Shown here: positions 10,753 to 20,799 of the stretch, one piece after another
How positions within the stretch are numbered: the stretch's first letter is position 1
Layout of the letters: every line of letters begins with the position of its first letter
DNA from: Spraguea lophii
Taxonomy: Eukaryota; Microsporidia; Spragueidae
Length of the DNA: 64,000 nucleotides
Direction: 5' to 3'
Assembly (NCBI GenBank): GCA_001887945.1
Contig: LDOQ01000005.1
Location: forward strand, 1-64,000
Notes under the pieces: model-generated
The model's database searches: none
What the model was told of the DNA's origin: nothing
The model's input: only the letters and a program-made list of their open reading frames with translations
Made by a program: the position numbers and the translations under genes

Positions 10753-11088
10753 ATGGAAAAAAAACATATTGACCGTTATGGAAACCCCCTTGGCACCCCA
10801 CCCCTATACAAAGATTTATACAACTACCCCATAATGTATGAAGATAAAGAATTTAAATATGAAGAAAATGAATTACCACTCTTCGTAAATGTAAATCAAT
10901 ATGGATCAATAAAAAAAAGAAAGGCAAGAAGAGATTTTTTGGATATGACAATGAAAAAAAATCATAATTGTTATTTACATGAAAGTAGACATAAGCATGC
11001 AATGAATAGATTGAGAGCACCATCAGGAAGATTTTTAACGAAAGAAGAAACAGAAGCATTGAAGAAGAAAGAGGAAACTTATAAATAA
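10753..11088 (+). CDS. HAP2: CCAAT-binding factor subunit A (HAP2/NF-YA)
   Basis: A 111-residue protein containing the conserved NF-YA/HAP2 core near its C-terminus. The subunit-association helix is at about residues 42-61 (PLFVNVNQYGSIKKRKARR). The DNA-binding segment is at about 74-96, with the signature YLHESRHKHAMNRLRAPSGR. In the family this subunit joins the histone-fold pair HAP3/HAP5 (NF-YB/NF-YC) and reads CCAAT boxes in promoters. The protein is little more than this core, with a short N-terminal extension instead of a Gln-rich activation domain. Start chosen at the ATG at 10753; an in-frame ATG at 10732 would add seven hydrophobic residues. No CCC motif lies near the start. Confidence 0.93.
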   Translation: MEKKHIDRYGNPLGTPPLYKDLYNYPIMYEDKEFKYEENELPLFVNVNQYGSIKKRKARRDFLDMTMKKNHNCYLHESRHKHAMNRLRAPSGRFLTKEETEALKKKEETYK

Positions 11089-11388
11089 ATTTTAATTGTA
11101 AAATAAATAATAATAATTTAGTTTAATTTAGTTATAGTTTAGTAATAGTTTAGATGTGGTTAGGTTGTAGTTTCGTGATAGTAGGGTTAGGTTAGGTTGG
11201 TAATATTGTTATGGGTGATAATAATTCTATAATGGTATTATGATGTTATTATACGTAATAATAAAAAATATTAACATAACTTAACCCTATAAACAATTAA
11301 CATCTAACATCTAACACAATCTAACATCTAACATAATCATATTTAAAATATTTAAAATATTAATTTAATAAATAAGAGAAATTTTATT
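11089..11388. other. Intergenic region with TTAGGT-type motifs
   Basis: Convergent 3' flanks of HAP2 and the membrane protein. Contains GGTTAGGTTG near 11158 and GGGTTAGGTTAGGTTGG near 11184, then ATCTAACA repeats near 11300-11335. No gene seen. Confidence 0.5.
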
Positions 11389-11868
11389 TTAACTCGTTGG
11401 TAATCTAACGTAATTAGAATGTTCTTCACTTTTTCTTATCTGATACCCTAATCCTATAAATATTAATGCCATTAACATAAACACTAATACTTTTGTAATT
11501 GTAATACTACTCATAATATTTTTAATAATACCTTTCCCTTTCTTTATAGCTTCATCTTTATTAAGCTCTGCTTTATAAGAATCAGAATCTTCTATTAAAA
11601 TATCTGTATTATAATCATCATTATATATTTTATTAGAATTATTTATTTTATTATTTTTAGAATGAGATAATTTATTCTTCACTGTACCATTGTATAAACT
11701 ATTTTTAAGTGTATTATTCTCATTGTATAAAATATTCTTCTTTAATATATTTTTAGATGTACTATCTTCATTATATGAAGTATAATCTATATTATAAGGA
11801 TTACTATATCTTCTAATATACATCACTGGATAATAACATAATACAGTTGTAAGAAATAACATAATCAT
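11389..11868 (-). CDS. Putative membrane protein with signal peptide and C-terminal anchor
   Basis: A 159-residue protein. The first 15-18 residues (MIMLFLTTVLCYYPVMYI) are a hydrophobic signal sequence. A long Asn/Tyr/Lys/Ser-rich low-complexity middle follows, then a transmembrane helix at about 125-143 (VLVFMLMALIFIGLGYQI) and a short tail. The architecture is that of a type I membrane protein of the secretory pathway or spore surface. No family recognised. No CCC motif at the start. The low-complexity middle resembles the Asn-rich inserts in MOT1 and DcpS nearby. Confidence 0.55.
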   Translation of the reverse strand: MIMLFLTTVLCYYPVMYIRRYSNPYNIDYTSYNEDSTSKNILKKNILYNENNTLKNSLYNGTVKNKLSHSKNNKINNSNKIYNDDYNTDILIEDSDSYKAELNKDEAIKKGKGIIKNIMSSITITKVLVFMLMALIFIGLGYQIRKSEEHSNYVRLPTS

Positions 11869-12059
11869 TAAAAATTATTGTAATAAAAAATAAAATATGA
11901 AACAGTTGTAAGAGAATTAATCAATGTATTAAGATTCTGATGTAATGATATTGTGGTTCGTGGATTATAAGTGGTTCGTGGTGTAGTGATAAGATTGTAG
12001 TGAATGATAATGATAAGATTGTAGTGTGTTTATGATGTAATACGAATATATGAATATAA

Positions 12060-12265
12060 TAAGGTTGTGAATATTATTATTACTCTCATTGTGTTTGTAT
12101 CACTGATACTACCATCATATTATTATCACTCATACTTATTACTCTAATACTTATTACTCTAATCACACTCTAATACTTTTACTACCATCATATCACACTC
12201 TAATACTCATACTACCATCATATCACTTATATCACTCATACTCATATTCACTCACACACTAATAC
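12060..12265. repeat. Pyrimidine-rich imperfect tandem repeat
   Basis: Plus-strand units built from ACTACCATCATATCAC and CACTCTAATACT recur several times immediately downstream of the MOT1 stop codon. It is purine-rich on the MOT1 sense strand. It may act in 3' end formation, but nothing proves this. Confidence 0.5.
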
Positions 12266-15200
12266 TTATATGATATCATTGTAATCTTCATCTTCTGTCT
12301 CTCTATCACTTATATTACTACCTAATATATTATTCTTCTTTTTATTTATTATCTCTTTATCGTTATGATCTAATATTCCTGTCATATCTATATTTTTATT
12401 TTCTTCTGTTATCAAACTACTAGCTAAATATATTTTAAATTTCTGTAAAGACATTATTCTCTCTTCTATCGTATTCTTAGTAATTAATCTTATAACATTT
12501 ACACATTTCTTTTGTCCTATTCTATGGGCTCTATCCATAGCCTGTAGATCATTGAAAGGATTCCAATCGTGTTCAAAGAATATAACAGTAGAAGCAGAGG
12601 TTAGATTTAATCCTAATCCTCCTATACTGGTAGTTAATAATAAAATTCTAATAGAAGAAGAATTAAATTTATCTACTACTCTTCCTCTCTCTGAAGGTTC
12701 TACACTTCCATCTAAGATTGAATATGATATATTCATTGCTATTAATAAATCTTCTATAATAAGTTTTATAGTATTTTTATACTGGCAGAATATTAATATT
12801 TTATCTTCTATCATACTGAGTATCTCTCCTAAAGCTTTCATCTTAGAACTATTATCATTTGGATTTACTTGTTTTTTATTTACCAATGCTAAATGACTGC
12901 ATATTTTTAATTGTTGATTTAATATTCTTAGACCGTCTCTAGGTATTTTATTTATTTTCTTATAATCTTTATATTGATTTATAGATGGTGTAGTTGTTGT
13001 TATATTTTTGTTATCTGTTATATTTTTGTTATTCATATCTTTACTATTCATATCACTTATATCTCCCACGTCTCTATCTCCCGCATCTCTATTATCACTC
13101 TCATGGTTATCGTCTATGAGTAATTCTGCTTTGTTATATTCTTCTCTTTGCTTAGTTGATAATTCTACTATAACATCTTTAACAATCTTAGGTGGTATTT
13201 CTTTTAATACATCTTCTTTTACTCTTCTAAGAATAAATGGTAATATTTTATTATGTAATTCTTTTAATAATTCTACTATTTCTTCTCCTTCTTTATCAGT
13301 GTATGCTTTCTTATTCTCTCTAAATTTTAATAATGCACCATATCTACCATTAAATGATTTATATTCTCCTAGGTAATTTCTATTGATAATATTAAATAAT
13401 GCATAAATATCTGTTATAGTATTTTGTATTGGTGTACCACTTACTATTATTTTATTTTTAGATTTTAATAATAATATTCTTTTATACAAAAGAGTATCTT
13501 TATTTCTAAGAAGATGACCTTCATCCAAGATAATATAATCATATTCTATTTCTATTAATTTCTTATAAGCTATCCTATAGGTATCATAAGATATTATTAA
13601 TAAATTATATTCTTTATTCTCTTTAGAATATATCAATGGTATAATATTATTAGTAACCTTTAAAGATTCATTATACCAATGTGTTATAAGAGAAGAAGGG
13701 CATATAACCAGGAATCTACCTGTGATGGTTAGTGTATTGTTAATTGTAGTGGTGGTAATATTGTTAGTTGTATTGTTGTTAGTTAGTGTAGTATTATTCG
13801 TTGTATTGTTATCAGTTCTCGTATCTCTCTTATTATCACTCTTACCATCTTTATTACTCTTACTACTCTTACTATCATTTCTACTATCACTTCGAATACT
13901 ATTACCACCACTACTCTTACTATTACTCTTACTACCACTCTTAATCTCATTAGAATTATAAGAATATCTTTTAAGATATTTATTCTCTTTAACTAAATAA
14001 CTAAGAAATGCTAATACCTGTACTGTTTTACCTAATCCCATATCATCTGCTAATATACCATTCATTCCTATTCTATAAAGAAAATTAATCCATTTAATAC
14101 CTTCTATCTGATATTCTCTTAATTCTAAATTTATATCACTTTCTATTTCTTTTATATTTTTACTATCCAATATTTCATTTACTAGAATATATTCATTATC
14201 TATTTTATCTTTCATATCCTTAGAAATATTATATTCTTCTTTTATATAAATATTAGATAATACCACAGATAAACATTCTTGTATTATTTCTACCTCTGAT
14301 TTATTGATAGTTTCAATATCTTTATTGATAATTTCATTCTTGGTAATAATGTTATTGATATCTTTATTGATGTCTTTAGTAATGGTTTTAATATCGTTAA
14401 TAGTTTTAGTATTGGTTTTAGTAGTAATTCTATCCTTAGTATTATCTTTATCACCATTCTTATCTTTAATATTATCACACATATTACTTATATCACTTTG
14501 TTCATTACACTCTCTAAGTTTCTTTATTAAAGGTCTTAGAAATAATACATTAAAACATCTATGTTGTATATTTATTATCTCTCTTAATATATTTATATCT
14601 AATTCTTTTAATAAATATTCTACTATTATTTCATTATATTTTATATCCTTAATAAAATATTTTAATATTTTTATTCTTTTATATTCTAATGCATATTTTA
14701 ATATAAAAGAATATATTTTTATATCTTCTACGTATTCTATAATATTTTCTATAAAATATAATACATCATTTATGTTATCTATTTTAATATCTATATGATT
14801 GGTAATAGTATCTATATTATTTATATTACCTATATTATCATTATAATGATATAATATTATTTTATATAAATTATATTCTATTATTCTATCTCCTAATACT
14901 TTAAAGAATATTCTATTATTAATATTATTATTAATTATATTATAATAAATATTATATATTAATATATTTATATTAGTTATAGTTATATTATTGGTAGTAT
15001 GATTGGTAGTAGTATTAGTATTAGTATTAGTATTAGTATTAGTATTAGTATTATTGTTGTTGGTATCTATATCATTAATAATATTATCTCTCATACCACC
15101 TATATCATTATTATCATTGTAGTGTATAGATATTATAATATAGCTTATATATTCTAATAATATAATATTATCTTCTCTTCTATAATATTCTATTATATTA

Positions 15201-17788
15201 TTTATATTAAAATATTTATATGTAATATCTCTAATATATAAATAATAAAGATTATTTATCTGAGGATTGATAGATGTATATTCTATTCTCTTTAAGAAAT
15301 TATTAATATTAATATTATTATATTCTTTATATTTGCTTGTATATTCTTTTATCCACGTATAATCTTTATAGTATTTATTCGTATGATTGGTAATAGTATG
15401 GTTAGTAGTGGTTAGGTTGGTTGTATTGTTGGTATGAGTGGTAGTAATAGTATGAGTAGTAATATTGTTGTTAATATGGTTATTACTACCCAACTCTTTA
15501 TTATCACGACAATCTAACTCTTTATAATTTCTATACTCACTATATTCACACCCACGATTAGTGAATAATAAAAATAAATTACTTAGCATATTAAAGCTTA
15601 TTGAATTATTTTCTATTATTTTTATTCTTCTATTATAATATTTAAATATCTTAATTAATCTTATTCTCCGTTCTAATATAATTCCATTGCCTAACATTTT
15701 AATACCACTCTCAGTAAAGAAATATTCATTAGGATCGCTATTATCATAAAAATATTCTTTCTTTAAAGGATAAGATAATGGTAATGTAATAAGATAAATA
15801 AGTAATCTAATGGATATATCAATGATATCTAAATAATTATTATTTTCTTTAAGAGAAATATACGTATTATTAATTATTTCTATTATATTTATATTACTCT
15901 CATATTCTATCATTTTAATATTATTGTTAATATTACTGTTAGTATGGTTGTTAGTAAGTGTATCGTTGGTATTGTTAGTAATATCTTTATTATCTTCCCT
16001 ATTATCTTTCCTATTATCATTACCATTATCTCTACCATCTTTCATACTATCCGTCATATCATCTACAATATCTCTATTATCACTACGATTATATTTATTT
16101 ATTATATTTTTATATAAAGAATAATTTAAAGATAAAATATCATCGTATTCTTCTATGATTATATTTTCTATTGTAAGTAATAAAATATTAAATATAAATT
16201 CATTAGGTATTTTATCTGTATTTTCTATTATATTGATAAATATTAATATAATATTCTTTCTTATATCTTTTATAGGTGATCTAAAGAGATTAAGTAGAAA
16301 AGGTATTGTATCTATAGAACTCTGGATATTAATAGTAGTATTGTTGTTAATGGTATTATTACTTTTATCAGTATTATTACTTTTATCAGTATCACTACTC
16401 TTCGCTCTATCATTACTCTCACCATCTTTATCCTTACCATCTTTACCATATTCACACTCATTATTGTTATCATGAATACAAATAGATAGTAATTTTAATA
16501 ATAAAGATTTACTGTTAGAATATTCATCATTATCTTTAAATGATAGAAGAATATTATTGTAAAGTAAAATCTTATCTGTATAATCATATAATGATAATAA
16601 TAATTTACAAGAATAATATTTTACATCATCAGATGTTGATAATAAAAGTTCAGAGGAATAGTTGATTATTTCTTTGAGTGTTTCTTGGTATTCATTGCAT
16701 GCAGAATTATTTATGGCTGAATGTTCATTGTTAGGTATTATGGTATTATTTTCTATGTTGGTTAGGTATTCTTTGATATTATAAAATGACATTAGGATAG
16801 AACATTTTGATTCCCAATCTTCATTTGAATGTAAAATCTTGTATAATATTTTTATTGTTTTATTTTTACAAAGGTATTCGAATATTATGGATAGGAGATA
16901 GGCTGCTGCTTCTCTAGCAGGGAATGTTACGGTTTCTCCTATGAAATCTGAAAATCTATCATTTTCTAGAATATCTAAAATATTTAATAATAATAAATTA
17001 TTAAGTGTTGTAGGTGTGTTATTGCAATAAATATTAATTCTTTTATTTTCATGGATAAAACGATTTTTAGTTTCTTTTATACTTTTTTCTGAAGTTTGTT
17101 TGTTTGTTAATTTGTTTATGCTATTTTGTTTGTTTGTTGGTTCATTTGCATTGTTTTGTTTGTTTGTTAATTCATTTGTATTGATTTTATGTTCAGAATT
17201 ACTATTTCTTTGCTTATGATTTTTTATCAATGCACCAAGAGCTAGAAGACTCCCATGCCTAATATACCATTGATCACTAACAATATTATTTTCCAATCTT
17301 TTAACAAATTCTTCAACACTATTAAATTTATGTTCTAGAATCTTCTTCCTTCTTTTTACCGATTCTTTCTTTCGATACGAAAGATCTTTAGCCTCTATAA
17401 ATTCTACTTTATCCACTCTATCATTATATCCCAACTCTTTTCTTATTTCATCTTTTTGTTTCTTAATATCAACATCCAAGGTTGTATATTCAGTACCATC
17501 ACTTTGATAATAAATTCTACCCTGTTTACTTTGACCCTCAGTATTTTCATCTAAAATATCATAATAAATAAAACCTGGTAATTCTATTTTTATATTTAAA
17601 TGCTTAACAATACGTGCAGCAGCTATTCTATTCTCCCATTGAAGACTTGTTACCAATTTATATATTTTATTAAGAATATAATTATTAACTTCTTTCAACT
17701 CCACCAATAATTCATCAACAAGTAAATTCTTCAAAATTTTATTGTTGTTAGATTCTATGCATTCAAAGAGTTTTTCTATTCTTGACAT
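12266..17788 (-). CDS. MOT1: TATA-binding-protein-associated ATPase MOT1 (BTAF1), Swi2/Snf2 family
   Basis: An 1840-residue protein. In the family MOT1 binds TBP through N-terminal HEAT repeats and uses ATP to strip TBP from DNA. The N-terminus starts SRIEKLFECI and holds helical repeats with RIAAARIVKHL. The Snf2 motor is C-terminal: Walker A in GILADDMGLGKT near residue 1250, DEGH box in ILDEGHLLRNK near 1420, and helicase motifs V-VI in TTSIGGLGLNL and DRAHRIGQ near 1720-1750. The start was set at 17788 because CCC lies four bases upstream; an ATG 21 bases further out lacks it. The middle carries large Asn/Thr/Asp-rich inserts, including a Thr-Asn repeat encoded by TTAGTA hexamers. These make the protein much longer than the conserved parts require. 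Confidence 0.95.
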   Translation of the reverse strand: MSRIEKLFECIESNNNKILKNLLVDELLVELKEVNNYILNKIYKLVTSLQWENRIAAARIVKHLNIKIELPGFIYYDILDENTEGQSKQGRIYYQSDGTEYTTLDVDIKKQKDEIRKELGYNDRVDKVEFIEAKDLSYRKKESVKRRKKILEHKFNSVEEFVKRLENNIVSDQWYIRHGSLLALGALIKNHKQRNSNSEHKINTNELTNKQNNANEPTNKQNSINKLTNKQTSEKSIKETKNRFIHENKRINIYCNNTPTTLNNLLLLNILDILENDRFSDFIGETVTFPAREAAAYLLSIIFEYLCKNKTIKILYKILHSNEDWESKCSILMSFYNIKEYLTNIENNTIIPNNEHSAINNSACNEYQETLKEIINYSSELLLSTSDDVKYYSCKLLLSLYDYTDKILLYNNILLSFKDNDEYSNSKSLLLKLLSICIHDNNNECEYGKDGKDKDGESNDRAKSSDTDKSNNTDKSNNTINNNTTINIQSSIDTIPFLLNLFRSPIKDIRKNIILIFINIIENTDKIPNEFIFNILLLTIENIIIEEYDDILSLNYSLYKNIINKYNRSDNRDIVDDMTDSMKDGRDNGNDNRKDNREDNKDITNNTNDTLTNNHTNSNINNNIKMIEYESNINIIEIINNTYISLKENNNYLDIIDISIRLLIYLITLPLSYPLKKEYFYDNSDPNEYFFTESGIKMLGNGIILERRIRLIKIFKYYNRRIKIIENNSISFNMLSNLFLLFTNRGCEYSEYRNYKELDCRDNKELGSNNHINNNITTHTITTTHTNNTTNLTTTNHTITNHTNKYYKDYTWIKEYTSKYKEYNNININNFLKRIEYTSINPQINNLYYLYIRDITYKYFNINNIIEYYRREDNIILLEYISYIIISIHYNDNNDIGGMRDNIINDIDTNNNNTNTNTNTNTNTNTTTNHTTNNITITNINILIYNIYYNIINNNINNRIFFKVLGDRIIEYNLYKIILYHYNDNIGNINNIDTITNHIDIKIDNINDVLYFIENIIEYVEDIKIYSFILKYALEYKRIKILKYFIKDIKYNEIIVEYLLKELDINILREIINIQHRCFNVLFLRPLIKKLRECNEQSDISNMCDNIKDKNGDKDNTKDRITTKTNTKTINDIKTITKDINKDINNIITKNEIINKDIETINKSEVEIIQECLSVVLSNIYIKEEYNISKDMKDKIDNEYILVNEILDSKNIKEIESDINLELREYQIEGIKWINFLYRIGMNGILADDMGLGKTVQVLAFLSYLVKENKYLKRYSYNSNEIKSGSKSNSKSSGGNSIRSDSRNDSKSSKSNKDGKSDNKRDTRTDNNTTNNTTLTNNNTTNNITTTTINNTLTITGRFLVICPSSLITHWYNESLKVTNNIIPLIYSKENKEYNLLIISYDTYRIAYKKLIEIEYDYIILDEGHLLRNKDTLLYKRILLLKSKNKIIVSGTPIQNTITDIYALFNIINRNYLGEYKSFNGRYGALLKFRENKKAYTDKEGEEIVELLKELHNKILPFILRRVKEDVLKEIPPKIVKDVIVELSTKQREEYNKAELLIDDNHESDNRDAGDRDVGDISDMNSKDMNNKNITDNKNITTTTPSINQYKDYKKINKIPRDGLRILNQQLKICSHLALVNKKQVNPNDNSSKMKALGEILSMIEDKILIFCQYKNTIKLIIEDLLIAMNISYSILDGSVEPSERGRVVDKFNSSSIRILLLTTSIGGLGLNLTSASTVIFFEHDWNPFNDLQAMDRAHRIGQKKCVNVIRLITKNTIEERIMSLQKFKIYLASSLITEENKNIDMTGILDHNDKEIINKKKNNILGSNISDRETEDEDYNDII
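15011..15053 (-). repeat. Hexanucleotide tandem repeat inside MOT1
   Basis: About seven copies of TTAGTA on the plus strand encode alternating Asn-Thr residues in the MOT1 insert. In-frame hexamer slippage is the likely source of the low-complexity expansion and would be length-polymorphic between strains. Confidence 0.8.
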
Positions 17789-17795
17789 TGAGGGA
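17789..17795 (-). promoter_or_regulatory. CCC start signal of MOT1
   Basis: On the minus strand the sequence reads TATCCCTCAATG. The CCC triplet at 17792-17794 is the microsporidian start-proximal signal and selects the second ATG as the start. Confidence 0.6.
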
Positions 17796-17809
17796 TAAAA
17801 TTTTAACAT

Positions 17810-18209
17810 AAAAATATTTCAGATAAAATATTCGTGATAGAAATTAAGATAGAAAATGTTAGAATAATTTTATAATACAATTAATAATATATAGACTTTC
17901 TTTATTAAATATTTATTTAAACATGTTTTTAAATATTTTTTTGTAGCTTATAATTCTATAGCATAAAAATAAGATAAAATATTTTACTTTTTTTGACAGC
18001 ATATTTTGAATTTTGGAGACACTGTGAAATTTACTATTCTTTGTTAAATATTTTTGTTACAATATTTTATTTCTTCTTATCATTATCTCGTTATTTCATA
18101 TTATCTCTTCCTATCATTCACCCTACTATTACCATCATCACACTATTATTATCCTATCACATTATCACTTATACACATACGCATAAAATAAATTAAAAAT
18201 TAATATCCC
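17810..18209. promoter_or_regulatory. Divergent MOT1 / RING-gene intergenic region
   Basis: Four hundred bases between two divergently transcribed genes, so both promoters must lie here. T-rich and C/T-rich tracts on the plus strand (near 18100-18180) precede the RING gene. The 67-codon plus-strand frame inside is not supported as a gene. Confidence 0.4.
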
Positions 18210-19187
18210 ATGGAACAAACAAACAAAAAAGATATTTCCACAGAAGAAAATAATCTTAATAATATTCATGGAATAAATATATTTGAAAATAAAGATAATG
18301 GATTATCGAATATACAAGATGATGATGTGCTTGTTCTTAGGAACAAACCAATAAGTATGGAGAGAAAAATAAATATAATGTCTGGACCAGGAGGTATTCC
18401 TATTATAAGAGATGTAATAATTATAGAAACAGAAGCTTCAATAGCAAGAATACTTACTATTCTTGGGATACTTTCTATCTACGGTATAATATTTCAAAGT
18501 TTAACTATGCTATGGGAAAAATATCATAAAAAAAGTTGTAGAGTATTTTTTAGCCTTCTTATTTTCACAGTGCCAATTATGCTGTGTTTTTTGATGAAAA
18601 AATATTTTATGTTATTACTCCTAATTTCATTTAATGGAATAATAATTTTTGTTTTCAATTTAATACGCAGAGGAAGAAATACAAAATTTTTATTTGATTT
18701 TTTCAAAATATTATTCATCCTGGTTTACGTAGGAGTAATATTATCACAATTATTATTAATTATTTCATTTCTATTTTTCCAAAATACCACAGATTTTACA
18801 TTTAAAATATTTATATTTTTTCTGTATTTAGGACTCTTAGCAAGAGAATACGTAGAAATTAGTACTTTACTTTTTAAAACCCTACCTAACCTAACCTTTA
18901 AAGAAAATAATTGTTCTATTTGCAGTAATATTATTATTCCCAATACATCTACCACACTTACATGTAATCATATATTTCATAATAGTTGTATTAGAGGATG
19001 GTTAATGGTTGGAAAAAACCATATCTGTCCTGTGTGTAATGAAAAAGTAATAATAAAAAATCTAAAAGTTATGTGGTGGGAGAAAATAGAATTATTCTTT
19101 GGAATATTTATTAATTTTCTAAGATCTATTATAGCATTTAGTGGTGTGTTGATTATATGGTTTATGATAGGAATAAAACATAATTAA
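18210..19187 (+). CDS. RNF121/RNF175-like multi-spanning RING E3 ubiquitin ligase
   Basis: A 325-residue protein starting at ATG 18210 in the context ATATCCCATGG, a textbook CCC start. The N-terminal 70 residues are cytosolic and polar. They are followed by five or so hydrophobic helices between about 75 and 225. A C3H2C3 RING then begins at about residue 235 (CSIC, CNHIFHNSC, CPVC), and a last transmembrane segment ends the protein. The RING followed by RGWLMVGKNHICPVCNEKV, a Trp-Glu pair and a terminal membrane span is characteristic of RNF121/RNF175. In animals these are ER/Golgi ligases linked to membrane-protein quality control. Here it is presumably an ERAD-type ligase. The coding sequence includes CCTACCTAACCTAACC, a motif otherwise seen between genes. 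Confidence 0.85.
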   Translation: MEQTNKKDISTEENNLNNIHGINIFENKDNGLSNIQDDDVLVLRNKPISMERKINIMSGPGGIPIIRDVIIIETEASIARILTILGILSIYGIIFQSLTMLWEKYHKKSCRVFFSLLIFTVPIMLCFLMKKYFMLLLLISFNGIIIFVFNLIRRGRNTKFLFDFFKILFILVYVGVILSQLLLIISFLFFQNTTDFTFKIFIFFLYLGLLAREYVEISTLLFKTLPNLTFKENNCSICSNIIIPNTSTTLTCNHIFHNSCIRGWLMVGKNHICPVCNEKVIIKNLKVMWWEKIELFFGIFINFLRSIIAFSGVLIIWFMIGIKHN

Positions 19188-19598
19188 TTATTATGGTGAT
19201 TGTGATATGATTAAGTGTGATGGTTATAAGATTAGTAATTAGTGATAATTATTTTATAATGGTATTAATTATACTCTATGGATTTTTATAAATATACTTT
19301 AAATTGTTGATATTTTTTTATTTCCATATTTTAATATTATATTTATATTTTATAATCTATATCTGTTATATAATTTATTATTCTATAACTTTTTATTATT
19401 CTATAACTTAATTTTATAATATGTTTATGTGTTGATTTATTATATATTTCTAACCTACCCTAACCTAACAATAATTATTTGTTATTAATATTTAATATTA
19501 TTTGAATATAATATAAGGTAATAAGAAATGGTAAAATAAAAATACAATCATATCACATACTATCAAGCTAAATCACATATCAAAATATAATAATTTAT
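19188..19598. other. Convergent intergenic region
   Basis: Lies between the 3' ends of the RING gene and DcpS. AT-rich, with CTAACCTACCCTAACCTAAC near 19451. No gene or structured element seen. Confidence 0.5.
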
Positions 19599-20666
19599 TT
19601 ATCCTAAGAAATACATATCTTTTTTCTTATAATATTCGTTATCTATTTTTATATTATATATAACATCATCCAACAATACTGCTCTTCCCACACTCATACT
19701 ATCATCTACTTTTCTAAAAATACTAACAATATGTAAATGCATTACATAATACGTTGGATGATAATGAAAGTATATTAATATTTCTTCTTTTATATTTTTA
19801 TAACATATATTATTATTTTTATAATATTTTATTAAACATTCATATATTATTTTTTTTGCATTTTCTAATATTTCTATATCTGCTTCTCGTAATGTTTTAT
19901 ATTTTATATTTTTAAAAATTAATAAAAAATATAAATCTTTTATATCGTCATTACACCATTTATAATCTTTTATTATTATAAAATTATTATCATAATAATA
20001 TATTTTTTCTGTTTCATTGTTTTTTATAGGATTATTTTCTGTTTTATTTTTTATAGGATTATTTTCTGTTTTATTATTTTCAGTATTATTATTTTCAGTA
20101 TTATTTTTTATAAAATCATCAGAATATATTTTTTCAACATTGTTTTTTATAAAATTATTATCAGAATAATTTTTTATAAGATTTGATATCCAATTATTTT
20201 CTGATATTTTTTCTATTTTTTCATATTCTGTGTATGTTTCTATTTTATATTTTTTTGTTTTATATTTTTTAAAATGAAAATCTGTTGCAGGAGAAATAAT
20301 TCTTATAAAATAATTATCATTTATGTATGAAGAATAACAATCATTCTTTTGTATTAATTTTACATTGTAAAATATATTATTATTTATATTTATATTTATA
20401 TTTGTATTATTGTTAGTAATAGTTGTATTATTGTTATTGTTGGTAGTTGTATTATTGATAGTTGTATTAACAATTGTATTATTATTATCTTTTTTACTCT
20501 CTATGTCTTTACTACTCTCTATATCATTATCTTCTTTTAAATAAAATTCTGTATTATTTATATTTTTTATTACAAAAATAGAATCTGTTTTATTGTAATC
20601 ACAATGAAAAACAATCATATTATTTTTTATTTGGAGATATTTAATAAATTTATATTCTATATTCAT
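19599..20666 (-). CDS. Scavenger mRNA-decapping enzyme DcpS (HIT family)
   Basis: A 355-residue protein. DcpS hydrolyses the m7GpppN cap left after 3'-5' mRNA decay. The HIT motif is at about residues 305-315 in HPTYYVMHLHIVSIF, with the middle histidine of HxHxH placed as the catalytic residue in this family. Upstream, LREADIEILENAK matches the helix that precedes the HIT core, and the YDNNFIIIKDYKW strand suits the C-terminal fold. The N-terminal domain is interrupted by two Asn/Thr/Glu-rich inserts, at roughly residues 45-95 and 170-205. The start ATG follows AAAACCCTT, a CCC signal. Confidence 0.88.
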   Translation of the reverse strand: MNIEYKFIKYLQIKNNMIVFHCDYNKTDSIFVIKNINNTEFYLKEDNDIESSKDIESKKDNNNTIVNTTINNTTTNNNNNTTITNNNTNINININNNIFYNVKLIQKNDCYSSYINDNYFIRIISPATDFHFKKYKTKKYKIETYTEYEKIEKISENNWISNLIKNYSDNNFIKNNVEKIYSDDFIKNNTENNNTENNKTENNPIKNKTENNPIKNNETEKIYYYDNNFIIIKDYKWCNDDIKDLYFLLIFKNIKYKTLREADIEILENAKKIIYECLIKYYKNNNICYKNIKEEILIYFHYHPTYYVMHLHIVSIFRKVDDSMSVGRAVLLDDVIYNIKIDNEYYKKKDMYFLG

Positions 20667-20799
20667 AAGGGTTTTATATTATCTTTTTATTTTATTTTTA
20701 AATGGAAATTTTTATTTTAAATAGAAGGTATTAACGTTTCTTATTTTATTTTTATTTTAAACGGAAATTTTACTTTATTTTATTTTTTACTTTTTTTAA

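Noticed and set aside
13722..16475. Plus-strand ORFs of Leu/Ser/Val repeats opposite MOT1
   Set aside because: Antisense of Asn/Thr/Asp-rich codons of MOT1; shadows without independent support.
17993..18196. 67-codon plus-strand ORF upstream of the RING gene
   Set aside because: Starts with TTG, has no CCC signal, and consists of C/T-rich repeat translation. More likely promoter/leader DNA.
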